DNA of 64,000 nt from JAKAGZ01 sp963748105 (GTDB lineage: Bacteria; Bacteroidota; Ignavibacteria; Ignavibacteriales; Ignavibacteriaceae), in the NCBI GenBank assembly GCA_963748105.1, contig CAVVHP010000003.1, positions 29,179 through 93,178 on the forward strand, written 5' to 3'. Of the stretch, positions 37,223-46,452 are shown in pieces; position 1 is the stretch's first letter; the number at the start of each line of letters is the position of its first letter. Below the pieces are notes generated by a model, which searched no databases, was not told the DNA's origin, and saw only the letters and a list, made by a program, of their open reading frames with translations. The position numbers were made by a program, and so were the translations under genes.

Positions 37223-38425
37223 GTGTTGCTGCTTTGTTACGTATCTTTTTGTTCACTGATTGTGCTTCTTTTCTCAAGGGCACAGTCATGGGATGACGGG
37301 ATGTATCATAACGGAAGAGATACGATGGACTGGCGAGGATCAGCCCAATTAGACAGCGTTAGCGGGAAAATAATAGTGGATTCCTCTTTTACTACTGCAA
37401 ACTATATGGGAAATTTGCGTCCCGCGTTTTATTATTTAGATACCACGGGAACAGGAAGTAAAGATTATCAACTATTCTTTGGACCTTACTGGTATCAGCC
37501 AACAAACGGGACAACTAAACCCGTTGAAGGAGATAGTGTCAGCCTAACAGGAATTAAAATGACTTCTATTACGCCACCTATGTTGAGCGTTTATATTATT
37601 GATGGAAATTTATGGCGGGATACAACCGGTGCTGAACCGTGGTCAGGCGGCTGGATACATAGAAACGACTCAGATTCTTCCAGGTTTTTCTGCCCGACAG
37701 ACAGTTTATCTTTTATGCACCTGGGGCCAAATTCAATGGGCTCTGGTATGATGGGAATGGGTATGCAGTGGCCCGATTCTATTTTCTGCCAGTTTGAAGA
37801 AATGACACCGGACAGTATGCCGAACAATTCAAATAGTAATTCCATAATGGGATATCATTTGGCTATGTATGACTCTTTAGGAAATACGATGATGCAAATG
37901 GGATCAATGAATAACGGTAAAATGTCAATGACGAAATCTGTTAACCTTATTTTTCATATTCCACAGGATTCATTAATCGGAATAACAATGTCTGATATTG
38001 CCTGCCAGTATATGGATAATAACGGAACCTGGAATACGGTAACCGCCCAGGTTAATTCTCAGGACAATACTCTATTAATATCACAGGCCGATTTATATTC
38101 ATATTACCGTATAGTCCCAACCGGTACAACCCCGGTAGAAAATGGAAGTAATTCTCTACCTGCAAATTATACTCTTGAACAAAATTATCCGAATCCATTT
38201 AACCCGTCTACAATAATAAAATACTCTTTGCCTTCAGAAAGTTTTGTATCATTAAAAGTTTATGATCTTCTGGGAAGGGAGGTGCGTACACTTGTAAATA
38301 AAGTACAAAAAGCAGGGGTTCAGAGAATAAATTTTAATGCTTCAGATCTTCCAAGCGGGATATATTTATATACTTTATCAACAAATGGATTTACACAGAC
38401 TAAAAAATTAGTCTTGCTAAAATAA
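37223..38425 (+). CDS. Exported Met-rich T9SS-sorted protein, probable start frameshift
   Basis: The frame gives ~400 residues: a hydrophobic signal (LLLCYVSFCSLIVLLFSRAQ), a ~300-residue beta-rich domain (GKIIVDSSFTTANYMGNLRP ... FHIPQDSLIGITMSDIACQY) with a Met-rich insert (MGSGMMGMGMQWPDSIFCQF; MMQMGSMNNGKMSMTKSVN), then a T9SS type-A domain (NYPNPFNPSTIIKYSLP, LLGREVRTLVNK). No ribosome site precedes the GTG at 37223, whereas AGGAAA precedes an ATG at 37213 that is out of frame by one base (MKTS...), so the true start is probably 37213 with a one-base lesion between. Would present a copper-binding domain at the surface. Domain family not recognised. Confidence 0.75.
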   Translation: MLLLCYVSFCSLIVLLFSRAQSWDDGMYHNGRDTMDWRGSAQLDSVSGKIIVDSSFTTANYMGNLRPAFYYLDTTGTGSKDYQLFFGPYWYQPTNGTTKPVEGDSVSLTGIKMTSITPPMLSVYIIDGNLWRDTTGAEPWSGGWIHRNDSDSSRFFCPTDSLSFMHLGPNSMGSGMMGMGMQWPDSIFCQFEEMTPDSMPNNSNSNSIMGYHLAMYDSLGNTMMQMGSMNNGKMSMTKSVNLIFHIPQDSLIGITMSDIACQYMDNNGTWNTVTAQVNSQDNTLLISQADLYSYYRIVPTGTTPVENGSNSLPANYTLEQNYPNPFNPSTIIKYSLPSESFVSLKVYDLLGREVRTLVNKVQKAGVQRINFNASDLPSGIYLYTLSTNGFTQTKKLVLLK

Positions 38426-38485
38426 TATTTGAATTAAATAGGTCACGATATTTATCAGGCTGGGGAAAAGGTAAGAGGAGGATAT

Positions 38486-40522
38486 ATGCAAAGTCATAAT
38501 CACTCAAAACATACGCATAACTCTCAGAACGAGAACCATAAAATGCATGAGGGACACAATCATTCTCACGGCAACCATCATGCACATATGGTTGCCGATT
38601 TTAAAAAGCGATTCTGGATCTCAATAATTGCAACTATTCCTATCCTGTTTCTTTCACCAATGCTCCAGGCAATATTCGGTATTTCATCCCAATTTAAATT
38701 TGAAGGGAGCCAGTATTTATTATTTGGTATTTCATCATTTATTTTCTTTTACGGTGGCTGGCCATTTTTAAAGGGCTTTTTTACTGAAATAACGTCTAAA
38801 AATCCCGGTATGATGACTTTAATAGCTGTAGCCATTTCAACGGCATACTTTTACAGCTCTGCGGTTGTATTCGGTGTAAGCGGTAAAGTTTTTTTCTGGG
38901 AGCTGGCAACTCTTGTAGACATTATGCTGCTGGGGCACTGGGTTGAAATGAAGTCTGTTATGGGAGCTTCAAAAGCCCTTGAAGAACTGGCAAAACTCAT
39001 GCCTTCCACTGCTAATAAACTTAACAAATATGGTTCAATAACGGAAATAAAGATAGAGGATATTGTAAATGGCGATAAACTTGTAATTAAACCGGGAGAA
39101 AAAATTCCGGCTGATGGTGAGATTAAAAAAGGTGAAACTTCTGTAAATGAATCAATGCTGACGGGCGAATCAAAACCTGTTTCCAAAAAAGAAAGTGATA
39201 CAGTTATAGGGGGTTCGATAAACAGCGAGGGCTCGATAACCATTGAGGTAAAAAATACAGGCAAGGATTCTTTTTTATCAAAAGTAATCGAGCTTGTAAA
39301 AAATGCCCAGGAATCAAAATCAAAGACACAGGACACAGCAAACCGCGCAGCGTTCTGGTTAACTATAATTGCTATTTCCGTGGGCGCAATTACAATGTTT
39401 GTCTGGTTAGTTTTTGCAGGTAAGGATTTTGTGTTTGCGCTGGAAAGAACTGTCACCGTTATGGTTATTACCTGCCCGCACGCACTTGGCCTGGCTGTTC
39501 CGCTTGTTGTCGCCGTATCAACAGCAATTTCCGCAAAGAAAGGATTGTTAATCCGTAACCGTGCTGCATTTGAAGCTGCAAGAAATCTTAATGCTGTTAT
39601 TTTTGATAAAACCGGGACATTAACAGAGGGCAAATTTGGTGTAAGTAAAATTGTAGGTATTGATAATTCTATTTCAGATGACCAGTTGCTCGCCTATGCT
39701 GCATCAATTGAAACCTTTTCAGAGCATCCAATTGCAAAAGGTATTACCGAATCATTTAAAGGAAAATTACTTGATGTAGATTCATTCGAGGCAATTGCCG
39801 GTAAAGGAGCAAAAGGCGTAATAGAGAAAAAAGAAGTAATGATTGTGAGTCCCGGCTATTTAAAAGAAAATAATTTATCGGCAGACACAGATAAATTTGA
39901 TGAAATGCTTAAAGATTCAAACACAGTAGTCTTTATGCTGATAGATAATAAAATTGTCGGAGCAATTGAATTGGGCGATAATATCAAAAGTGAGTCAAAA
40001 AAAGCTGTACGTATCTTAAAGGAAATGGGAATAAAATGCATAATGATTACAGGCGACAATAAGCAGGTTGCAAAAAAAGTCGCTGAAGAATTGGACCTGG
40101 ACGATTACTATGCGGAGGTGCTTCCCTCACAAAAGGCAGATAAAGTTAATGAAATAAAGAAACAGGGATTAAAAGTTGCAATGACCGGTGATGGCGTTAA
40201 TGACGCGCCCGCACTGGCAACAGCCGATGTAGGAATTGCAATTGGGGCCGGAACGGATGTAGCGATAGAAACTGCAGATATAATTCTGGTGAACAGTAAT
40301 CCTCTTGATGTTGTTTCAATTATAAAACTCGCAAAAGCAACATATAAAAAGATGGTACAAAACTTAATCTGGGCCGCCGGGTATAATATTGTTGCTATTC
40401 CACTGGCCGCCGGAGTTCTTTATAATTACGGTATTTTACTAAGTCCCGCAGCAGGCGCTTTGTTGATGTCTATTAGCACAGTAATAGTTGCCATAAATGC
40501 AAAATTATTGAAAGTTGACTAG
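38486..40522 (+). CDS. copB: Copper-translocating P1B-type ATPase, CopB (CPH) class
   Basis: 678 residues with AGGAGG 5-6 bases upstream. The first 35 residues contain 12 His (HNHSKHTHN ... GNHHAHM) and no CxxC domain. Actuator motif TGES at 226-229, CPH metal motif at 330-332 in TM6 (ITCPHALGLAVPL), phosphorylation site DKTGT with Asp374, and GDGVNDAP in the P-domain; the last TMs carry NYG and MSIST signatures. CPH plus a His-rich tail defines the P1B-3 CopB class, exporting Cu (Cu(I)/Cu(II)) from cytoplasm to periplasm for the Cus system to remove. Monocistronic as far as seen, followed by a c-type cytochrome. Confidence 0.93.
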   Translation: MQSHNHSKHTHNSQNENHKMHEGHNHSHGNHHAHMVADFKKRFWISIIATIPILFLSPMLQAIFGISSQFKFEGSQYLLFGISSFIFFYGGWPFLKGFFTEITSKNPGMMTLIAVAISTAYFYSSAVVFGVSGKVFFWELATLVDIMLLGHWVEMKSVMGASKALEELAKLMPSTANKLNKYGSITEIKIEDIVNGDKLVIKPGEKIPADGEIKKGETSVNESMLTGESKPVSKKESDTVIGGSINSEGSITIEVKNTGKDSFLSKVIELVKNAQESKSKTQDTANRAAFWLTIIAISVGAITMFVWLVFAGKDFVFALERTVTVMVITCPHALGLAVPLVVAVSTAISAKKGLLIRNRAAFEAARNLNAVIFDKTGTLTEGKFGVSKIVGIDNSISDDQLLAYAASIETFSEHPIAKGITESFKGKLLDVDSFEAIAGKGAKGVIEKKEVMIVSPGYLKENNLSADTDKFDEMLKDSNTVVFMLIDNKIVGAIELGDNIKSESKKAVRILKEMGIKCIMITGDNKQVAKKVAEELDLDDYYAEVLPSQKADKVNEIKKQGLKVAMTGDGVNDAPALATADVGIAIGAGTDVAIETADIILVNSNPLDVVSIIKLAKATYKKMVQNLIWAAGYNIVAIPLAAGVLYNYGILLSPAAGALLMSISTVIVAINAKLLKVD

Positions 40523-40671
40523 AGTTTATAAACCGCTTTGCTTAAATAAATATTTGTTCCCCGATTATTGAATTTATTTTATTATTTATAATACATATTT
40601 TATTTAAATTCTTTATTGTATGCTTTAAGAGCAAAGTAAATATTACACATTTTATCAAAAGGTAGCCAGAT

Positions 40672-41181
40672 ATGAAAAAAATAATTCTTACGGTGCTATT
40701 TACAATAATTAGTCTGGGAGTAATTGGATTAGTTTTTATTTATAGCGGTTCATATAATGTAAGTGCTATGGAACCTGACTCAGGACTTGTGCATTGGGTA
40801 CTGGAAACTACAAGCGATAATTCAGTAGATGCACATTCCGAAAACATAATTGTACCAGAGCTTAATAAACCAGAAATGATAAAGGAAGGGATTGCCCATT
40901 ACAAGGAAATGTGCGAATCCTGCCACGGCGGACCGGGCAAGGAAGAAACCGAACTTGCAAAAGGTCTGAATCCGGATGCCCCAAATCTCACAAAATGGGG
41001 CTATAAAATGAATCCCGCTAAAATGTTCTGGGTAACAAAAAACGGAATAAAAATGACCGGAATGCCTGCCTGGGGAAAGACTCATTCTGATGATAAAATC
41101 TGGTCAATAGTTGCAGCAGTTAAACAATTGCACGATATGTCACCATCAGGATATGACGCTATAAAATCTGAAGAAGAGTAA
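40672..41181 (+). CDS. Monoheme c-type cytochrome (membrane-anchored)
   Basis: 169 residues. N-terminal TM/signal anchor (IILTVLFTIISLGVIGLVFI), then one heme c site CESCH (Cys81, Cys84, His85) followed by a cytochrome c fold with the likely axial Met in MTGMPAWGKTHSDDKIWSIV. Periplasmic electron carrier; the 'MPAWGKTHSDDKIW.I.A.V.QL' ending is common in cytochromes of nitrite/nitrous oxide reductases and quinone-cytochrome systems. It is the last gene of the copper island and may be linked to the CcmF-like gene. Closed by a strong terminator. Confidence 0.88.
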   Translation: MKKIILTVLFTIISLGVIGLVFIYSGSYNVSAMEPDSGLVHWVLETTSDNSVDAHSENIIVPELNKPEMIKEGIAHYKEMCESCHGGPGKEETELAKGLNPDAPNLTKWGYKMNPAKMFWVTKNGIKMTGMPAWGKTHSDDKIWSIVAAVKQLHDMSPSGYDAIKSEEE

Positions 41182-41198
41182 GAAAAAGAATTATGAAC

Positions 41199-41230
41199 AA
41201 AAGGGAGGACAAAAATCCTCCCTTTTATAT
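41199..41230 (+). terminator. Bidirectional rho-independent terminator
   Basis: AAAAGGGAGGA / TCCTCCCTTTT stem with CAAAAA loop and a T/A-rich tail; it closes the cytochrome gene and can also terminate the converging NmrA-like gene. Confidence 0.9.
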
Positions 41231-41233
41231 TTT

Positions 41234-42184
41234 TTATTCCAAAGGAATTTTGCCCTTATTTTTAGCCAGCCAATCACTGAAGGACTGCAGTCCGGGATTC
41301 AATGATCTGGAAAATTCCACACTTCGTGCACCGCAGAAATCTGATTCGAAATCTCTTTTAAATTGGAACATATTTCCCAGGTCATCCGCCCCGGGAAATC
41401 CAAAACTTCTGTAAACTTCGGGCGGCACATTATTATAAACAACATCTTTTCCGAGAGCTTTGGAAAGTTCTGCTGCCATTTGTTTTCCTGTTAATTTTTC
41501 ACCGGTAATACCGACACTCTTTCCAATAAACTCCGGTCCCTTTTTGAAAATGCCGTATGCACACTTGCCGATGTCCTCCGCAGCCATACCCGGTAGTTTT
41601 TTATCGCCCATTGGAAAAGTTAACGCAATTTTTCCGTCATCGCCTTTCTTCGGACCCATTCCAAAATAGATAAAATTATCCCAATAAAAAGAAGTGTGCA
41701 AATATGTAGTAGGTATACCAGACTGTTCAAATAATTTATTTGCCTCCCCCTTAGCATCAAAATGCGGAACCTTATACTTTTCCATAAGAGTAGGCATCCT
41801 ATCATCATCAAGCGGCACCCATTTTCTGGTATCTTCAAGTGTTGACCAGATGACGTGTTGAAGGTTTGCATCTTTTGCGGCTTCGGCCATTGCTTTTGCG
41901 TGAGCAAGTTCCTTTTCGGGAGAAAAATGCTCCCAGTAGAAGGTTACACAATAGGCACCGTAACAACCTTTGAAAGCATTTTTCAGGCTTTCCAAATTAT
42001 CCACATCTCCTTCAACCACTTCTGCACCAAGCTTCTTAAGTTGATTTGCTTTATCAGAATTTGCATTCCTTGTAATAGCGCGAACTCCAAATTCTTTGTC
42101 CGGATCTCCAAGTATTGCTCGAACCAATCCCCCTCCCTGTGCACCGGTTGCACCAACCACTGCAATAGTTTTTCTATCGGGCAT
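41234..42184 (-). CDS. NmrA-family NAD(P)-binding protein
   Basis: 316 residues. Rossmann motif TIAVVGATGAQGGGLVRAIL at the N-terminus (GATGAQGG, the atypical-SDR NmrA form), followed by AEVVEGDVDNLESLKNAFKG. C-terminal substrate region GITGEKLTGKQMAAELSKAL. NmrA-like proteins are redox-sensing or promiscuous NADPH-dependent members of the atypical SDR family; no catalytic YxxxK pair is evident, so a regulatory or sensor role is as likely as an enzymatic one. Monocistronic, converging on the cytochrome gene; A/G-rich GGAGA precedes the start. Confidence 0.88.
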   Translation of the reverse strand: MPDRKTIAVVGATGAQGGGLVRAILGDPDKEFGVRAITRNANSDKANQLKKLGAEVVEGDVDNLESLKNAFKGCYGAYCVTFYWEHFSPEKELAHAKAMAEAAKDANLQHVIWSTLEDTRKWVPLDDDRMPTLMEKYKVPHFDAKGEANKLFEQSGIPTTYLHTSFYWDNFIYFGMGPKKGDDGKIALTFPMGDKKLPGMAAEDIGKCAYGIFKKGPEFIGKSVGITGEKLTGKQMAAELSKALGKDVVYNNVPPEVYRSFGFPGADDLGNMFQFKRDFESDFCGARSVEFSRSLNPGLQSFSDWLAKNKGKIPLE

Positions 42185-42362
42185 AATTATCTCCTTTTAT
42201 ATTTTGTAAAAGCTAAAATTTTGTATGCTTGCCGGAAGTGTTTTAATATTAGAAATCTTCTTGCTAAAAGCAAAGTAAATAAATTGGTATTATTCGTGTA
42301 AATGTCCGTTTCGGGCAGTATGATTACCTTTTAATTAACAAATAAGATTCATATTTTTTTAT

Positions 42363-42461
42363 ATGATTGAAGTATTAGTAATAATAGTCTTTATAGGTTT
42401 GGTGGGATTTTTCGGCTACAAAAAGTTTAAGAAAGCAGAAAAAGGAGGCTGCTGTAAGTAG
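42363..42461 (+). CDS. Possible 32-aa single-TM Cys-ended microprotein (FeoB-associated-like)
   Basis: ATG 42363 to TAG 42459-42461 encodes MIEVLVIIVFIGLVGFFGYK then KFKKAEKGGCCK: one TM helix, a basic stretch and a C-terminal GGCC. This shape resembles the short FeoB-associated Cys-rich membrane proteins (GGC..C tails), but it is shorter than usual and no feo gene is near. Its stop is adjacent to the stop of the converging acetyltransferase. No clear ribosome site. Confidence 0.4.
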   Translation: MIEVLVIIVFIGLVGFFGYKKFKKAEKGGCCK

Positions 42462-42983
42462 TCAATTTCTCACTAAGTGGTATGTAAGCATTGCCGAATC
42501 CGTTTCCCCCTTTAATTCAAAACCATTCTTTTCCAGTAGTTTGATTGAACGCAGGTTTTCTTTGTGGACCATTCCTTCAATAGAGATTAGTTGAAGTTTT
42601 TCAAATCCCAAATGGATAATTGTTCCGAGTGCTTCCCGCATAATTCCTTTACCCTGATAGAAAGGCAACATTTCAAATCCAACCTCCGCAACTGAGCGAT
42701 CTTCCGAAAAATTCCACAGACAAATTGTCCCCATAAATGCTGAATCTATTTTATCGGTTACTGCCCAATAGAACCATTCATCTTTTTCGACGCCATCATT
42801 AATCTTATTTATAAAATGCTGCGCTTCTTCAAAAGATTTGCAAAGCGGCCTGTCCAGATATTCAGCAATCCTTTTATGGGAACGAATTGCAAAAATGTCA
42901 GATTTGTCACTAATTTTCAGTTTGCGAAGGATCAGATTTTCTGTCAGTATTCTAGGAAACTGGGTGTTTTCTGCGTTTTTCAA
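42462..42983 (-). CDS. GNAT-family N-acetyltransferase (RimJ/RimL-like)
   Basis: 173 residues. ILTENLILRKLKISDKSDIF is the typical start of RimJ/RimL-type GNATs, ending FEMLPFYQGKGIMREALGTI (motif A, Q/R-x-x-G-x-G/A acetyl-CoA loop: QGKGIM) and EKNGFELKGETDSAM. Such proteins acetylate protein N-termini or small amines in the cytoplasm; the substrate cannot be read from the sequence. Monocistronic. Confidence 0.88.
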   Translation of the reverse strand: MKNAENTQFPRILTENLILRKLKISDKSDIFAIRSHKRIAEYLDRPLCKSFEEAQHFINKINDGVEKDEWFYWAVTDKIDSAFMGTICLWNFSEDRSVAEVGFEMLPFYQGKGIMREALGTIIHLGFEKLQLISIEGMVHKENLRSIKLLEKNGFELKGETDSAMLTYHLVRN

Positions 42984-43075
42984 TACTGCCTTCTCCTAAA
43001 TTCATGGAATTATGCCAATATTTTCAAATTAAGCATATAAAGCATTTTGTGCAATTATATTTATTTAAAGGTAGG

Positions 43076-43093
43076 GTTCATTGAGCTAACGGT
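43076..43093 (+). repeat. Short dispersed repeat, copy C
   Basis: GTTCATTGAGCTAACGGT, one mismatch from copy A at 5893-5910. Lies ~75 bases upstream of the lone receiver gene. Confidence 0.4.
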
Positions 43094-43168
43094 TTGTAAA
43101 TAGTCAATTAATTGAATTAAGTTATATTTAGCCAAACAAAATGAAACCTTATCGGATTCAGGGGTAAT

Positions 43169-43564
43169 ATGGGTTATTTATCAAAAAACACAAGTAAGTT
43201 ACAACATTTATTATTAGTAGATGATGATTTTGCCAGTCTTGCGTTTATGAAAAAATACCTGGAGGATTATTTTGTCCTCCATGCTGCCTCAGATGCAAAA
43301 CAGGCTCTAAAGCTAATAGAAGAGAATAATTATTATGGTTTTTTAATAGATATTAAACTTGGAACCGGAATGAATGGTTTGGAATTAATGACTGAATTAA
43401 GGCATATTAGTCGTTACAAAACAGCGCCGGTAATTGCAATAACTGCATTATTCACTCCCACAGATATTAATTTTTTAAAAAGGAAAGGATTTGATGATGT
43501 TGTTATAAAGCCTTTTACTAAAGATATGCTACTTGAAAAACTACATTCACAGATTTGTATTTAG
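43169..43564 (+). CDS. Single-domain response regulator (CheY-like receiver)
   Basis: 131 residues with GGGG upstream of ATG 43169. Receiver fold: LLLVDDDFASLAFMKKYLED (acidic pocket), the phospho-Asp in FLIDIKLGTGMNG, Thr in PVIAITALFTP and the Lys in VVIKPFTKDMLLEKL. No output domain. Such stand-alone receivers relay phosphate or act as phosphate sinks. No histidine kinase is nearby, so its partner must be encoded elsewhere. Confidence 0.9.
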   Translation: MGYLSKNTSKLQHLLLVDDDFASLAFMKKYLEDYFVLHAASDAKQALKLIEENNYYGFLIDIKLGTGMNGLELMTELRHISRYKTAPVIAITALFTPTDINFLKRKGFDDVVIKPFTKDMLLEKLHSQICI

Positions 43565-43759
43565 ATTGTAACAACAGTTTACCTTTTCCTACTAAAACTT
43601 CCCATAATTGCAGGATTAATATTCAAAATTTGCATATTATCCTCCCATTTCCAATAAAAGAATTTTATGAGTGGTATTTTATGCTCATTATTTTTATTTA
43701 TTTTATCACATCTGAATAAAATCTATAAACAACTTTCTATAAACTATTATTGAATTTAT

Positions 43760-45799
43760 ATGAAAACATTAAAACTTATTTTTGCGGTATTTATCATATC
43801 GTTTGTTTTTCAGGGACAAATTTTTTCACAGGAAAAACCAAAGGGCGATTTTCTGACAGAGGCAATGGACACTACAGTTAACCCGGGAGTGGATTTCTTC
43901 AAATACGCAACCGGTAAATGGATGAAAGAAAATCCTATCCCTGCTTCTGAAAGAAGATGGGGGCTTGCCAACCTTGTTAATGAAGAAACCTATGATAGGC
44001 TGAAAAGCATTTTAAAGGAAGCATCATCCACTATCTCTCCCAAAGGTACCAGCAAACAGAAAATAGGAGATTTTTATTATTCAGGAATGGACACTGTTAA
44101 TATTGAGAAACAGGGCATTACGCCACTTCAACCCGAACTAAATAAAATTAACTCTATAAAAAATAAAACAGATCTTTTTAAAACCGCATCACTTTTGAAA
44201 AAAGAAGGCGTTAGTCTGATATTTGGTCTGTTTGTAGATCAGGACCAGAAAAACAGTGATGAAATGGCGCTGTACCTGTGGCAAAGTGGACTTGGGTTGC
44301 CAAACAGGGAATATTATTTCAGACAGGATGCACGAACCGAAAATATCCGAAAAGAATACAAAAAACATCTTGCAAATATGTTCGAATTGCTCGGTGATAA
44401 TAAATCAGAAGCTGAAAAGAACAGTGAGTCGGTTTATAATATAGAGTTATTCCTTGCTGATTCCTGCAGAAAGCTTGAAGATTTAAGAGATCCTTATGCT
44501 AATTATAATAAGATGTCAATGACTCAACTGGAAAAAACAGCTCCCAATATCAAGTGGAAAGTTATGTTCTCTGATTTTACAGAAAAAACTCCCGAAGATA
44601 TAATAGTTGGCCAGCCGGAATTTTTACGGGCATTGAGTGCTGCTGTAGATAAGTTTTCACTGGATCAGTGGAAAGCATATTTCAAAGAACATTTAGTAAG
44701 TTCATTTGCAAGCAGGTTGAGCAGCGCTTTTGATAACGAAGTTTTTCATTTCAGGGGAACTGTAATGTCCGGTGTTACGGAACAGAAACCAAGATGGAAA
44801 AGAATACAGGATGCAACTGAACGAGCAATGGGTGAACTGCTCGGACAAATATATGTTGAAAAATTTTATTCGCCCAAAACTAAAATGAGATATGAAATAA
44901 TTGTTGATAATGTGGTAGATGCATTTGCTAACAGGATAAAAGAACTGGACTGGATGAGTGCCACTACAAAGAAAAAAGCATTAACAAAATTATATGCTAT
45001 AACAAAGAAAGTCGGTTACCCCGATAAGTGGAAAGATTTTTCTAAATTATCTGTTGACAGAAAATCTTATGTAAGGAATGTAATCAACGCAAATATTTTC
45101 TGGTTTGAAAGAGAATTGAATAAGTTGGGAAAACCGGTAGACAGAACCGAATGGGGTATGACTCCACAGACCTGGAATGCTTATTATAATCCATCAAATA
45201 ATGAAATTGTACTCCCCGCCGCTGCTTTCATAGTTCCCGGAGTTCCTGATTCACTTGTAGATGATGCAGTCGCTTACGCCTATGCAGGCGCTTCAACAAT
45301 AGGGCACGAGTTAACACACGGCTTTGATGACCAGGGAAGATTATATGATGCAAAGGGAAACCTGAAAAACTGGTGGACCAAAGAGGATGAGAAAAAATTT
45401 AATGAAAAGACAAAACTTCTCGTCGAACAATTTGATAATTATGTAATACTGGACAGTATGCACATAAATGGTAAAGCTACATTAGGAGAAAACCTTGCTG
45501 ATCTTGGCGGCGACCTTATCGGCTGGGATGCATTTAAGAAAACAAAGCAATATAAAGAAGGCAAAAAGATTGCGGGTCTTACTCCCGCACAACGGTTCTG
45601 GATTGGCTACGCTTATTCATGGCTTGGCCACACACGGCCCGAAGCTCTCGCACAACAGGTTTTAACAGACGTACACTCTCCTAATTTTTTAAGAATAAAC
45701 GGCCCTTTCAGCGATATTCCGGCATTTTGGGAGACCTTCAATATTAAACCAGGCCAGCCTATGAGAAGACCAGCAGATAAGATTCCTCATATCTGGTAG
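43760..45799 (+). CDS. M13-family zinc metallopeptidase (neprilysin/PepO-like), exported
   Basis: 679 residues with signal peptide (KLIFAVFIISFVFQGQIFSQ). Full M13 layout: N-terminal domain VNPGVDFFKYATGKWMKENP, zinc motif HExxH in GASTIGHELTHGFDDQG (His near 516), the third ligand Glu in GENLADLGGDLIGWDAF, and the C-terminal substrate-site region ARPEALAQQVLTDVHSP (read locally HTRPEALAQQVLTDVHSPNF), PFSDIPAFWETFNIKPG. It cleaves peptides in the periplasm or at the surface. Monocistronic; a terminator follows at 45823-45858. Confidence 0.93.
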   Translation: MKTLKLIFAVFIISFVFQGQIFSQEKPKGDFLTEAMDTTVNPGVDFFKYATGKWMKENPIPASERRWGLANLVNEETYDRLKSILKEASSTISPKGTSKQKIGDFYYSGMDTVNIEKQGITPLQPELNKINSIKNKTDLFKTASLLKKEGVSLIFGLFVDQDQKNSDEMALYLWQSGLGLPNREYYFRQDARTENIRKEYKKHLANMFELLGDNKSEAEKNSESVYNIELFLADSCRKLEDLRDPYANYNKMSMTQLEKTAPNIKWKVMFSDFTEKTPEDIIVGQPEFLRALSAAVDKFSLDQWKAYFKEHLVSSFASRLSSAFDNEVFHFRGTVMSGVTEQKPRWKRIQDATERAMGELLGQIYVEKFYSPKTKMRYEIIVDNVVDAFANRIKELDWMSATTKKKALTKLYAITKKVGYPDKWKDFSKLSVDRKSYVRNVINANIFWFERELNKLGKPVDRTEWGMTPQTWNAYYNPSNNEIVLPAAAFIVPGVPDSLVDDAVAYAYAGASTIGHELTHGFDDQGRLYDAKGNLKNWWTKEDEKKFNEKTKLLVEQFDNYVILDSMHINGKATLGENLADLGGDLIGWDAFKKTKQYKEGKKIAGLTPAQRFWIGYAYSWLGHTRPEALAQQVLTDVHSPNFLRINGPFSDIPAFWETFNIKPGQPMRRPADKIPHIW

Positions 45800-45822
45800 G
45801 ACATTCTTCTGAATTTATAAGC

Positions 45823-45858
45823 AACCTCCGGGCCTAACACCAGCCCCGGAGGTTAAAT
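45823..45858 (+). terminator. Rho-independent terminator
   Basis: AACCTCCGG / CCGGAGGTT stem (14-base loop) followed by AAATTTT, 24 bases after the M13 peptidase stop. Confidence 0.75.
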
Positions 45859-46057
45859 TTTATCCGAACTATTTAACCTCATAATCCAACTTAATTCATA
45901 TACCTGAAATATTAGACGGATATCTTAAAAACCACATTAAATCACACCGGAATCCTTTTCATTTTTTATGAATCCTATATAGTGTAAATAAAAGAAATTA
46001 AAGGTAAATAGTGCATTTCAGGCACTAATTTTCTATCAATAAAAAATGGAATGAAAA

Positions 46058-46402
46058 ATGTTAAGAACAAACCTGAAACACGTACTTTCTGAGAAAGAAC
46101 ACTCCGAACTTTTAAACAATAATGAAAATGTAATGATTTGCTGCGGCAGGATGGGACCAATGTGCATACCTGTTTATGAATCGATGGAAGAACTTGAAGG
46201 CGAATACAATAACATTAAGTTTGCCGATATGGAATTTGATTCTCCTGATGCAAAAGTAATAAGAGATCTCCCTGAGTGCAGTAGCTTTGCCGGGCTTCCT
46301 TTTGTGGTTTATTATAAAAATGGAAAGGTCGTAAAAGCAACAAGCAGTATTCAGTCAAGAGATCAGATCACAGAAATACTGGACGCTAATTTTTCTAAAT
46401 AA
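46058..46402 (+). CDS. Thioredoxin-like protein with an altered active site
   Basis: 114 residues. Thioredoxin-fold pattern (KHVLSEKEHSELLNNNENVM, cis-Pro in FAGLPFVVYYKNGKVVKATS). The expected WCxxC is replaced by MICCGRMGPMCIPV: Cys-Cys then a third Cys six residues later. It may therefore bind metal or use a different disulfide. It lies 50 bases before the thioredoxin reductase gene and probably shares its transcript, which supports a role as a reductase substrate. Confidence 0.75.
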   Translation: MLRTNLKHVLSEKEHSELLNNNENVMICCGRMGPMCIPVYESMEELEGEYNNIKFADMEFDSPDAKVIRDLPECSSFAGLPFVVYYKNGKVVKATSSIQSRDQITEILDANFSK

Positions 46403-46452
46403 ATTTAATGGGGAGAGCTTGCCTCTCCCCATTAACTAAGGCTGATACAACG

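Noticed and set aside
38851..39633. A 260-codon minus-strand open frame inside copB
   Set aside because: Antisense shadow of a strongly conserved P-type ATPase; its translation is low-complexity Ser/Thr/Pro.
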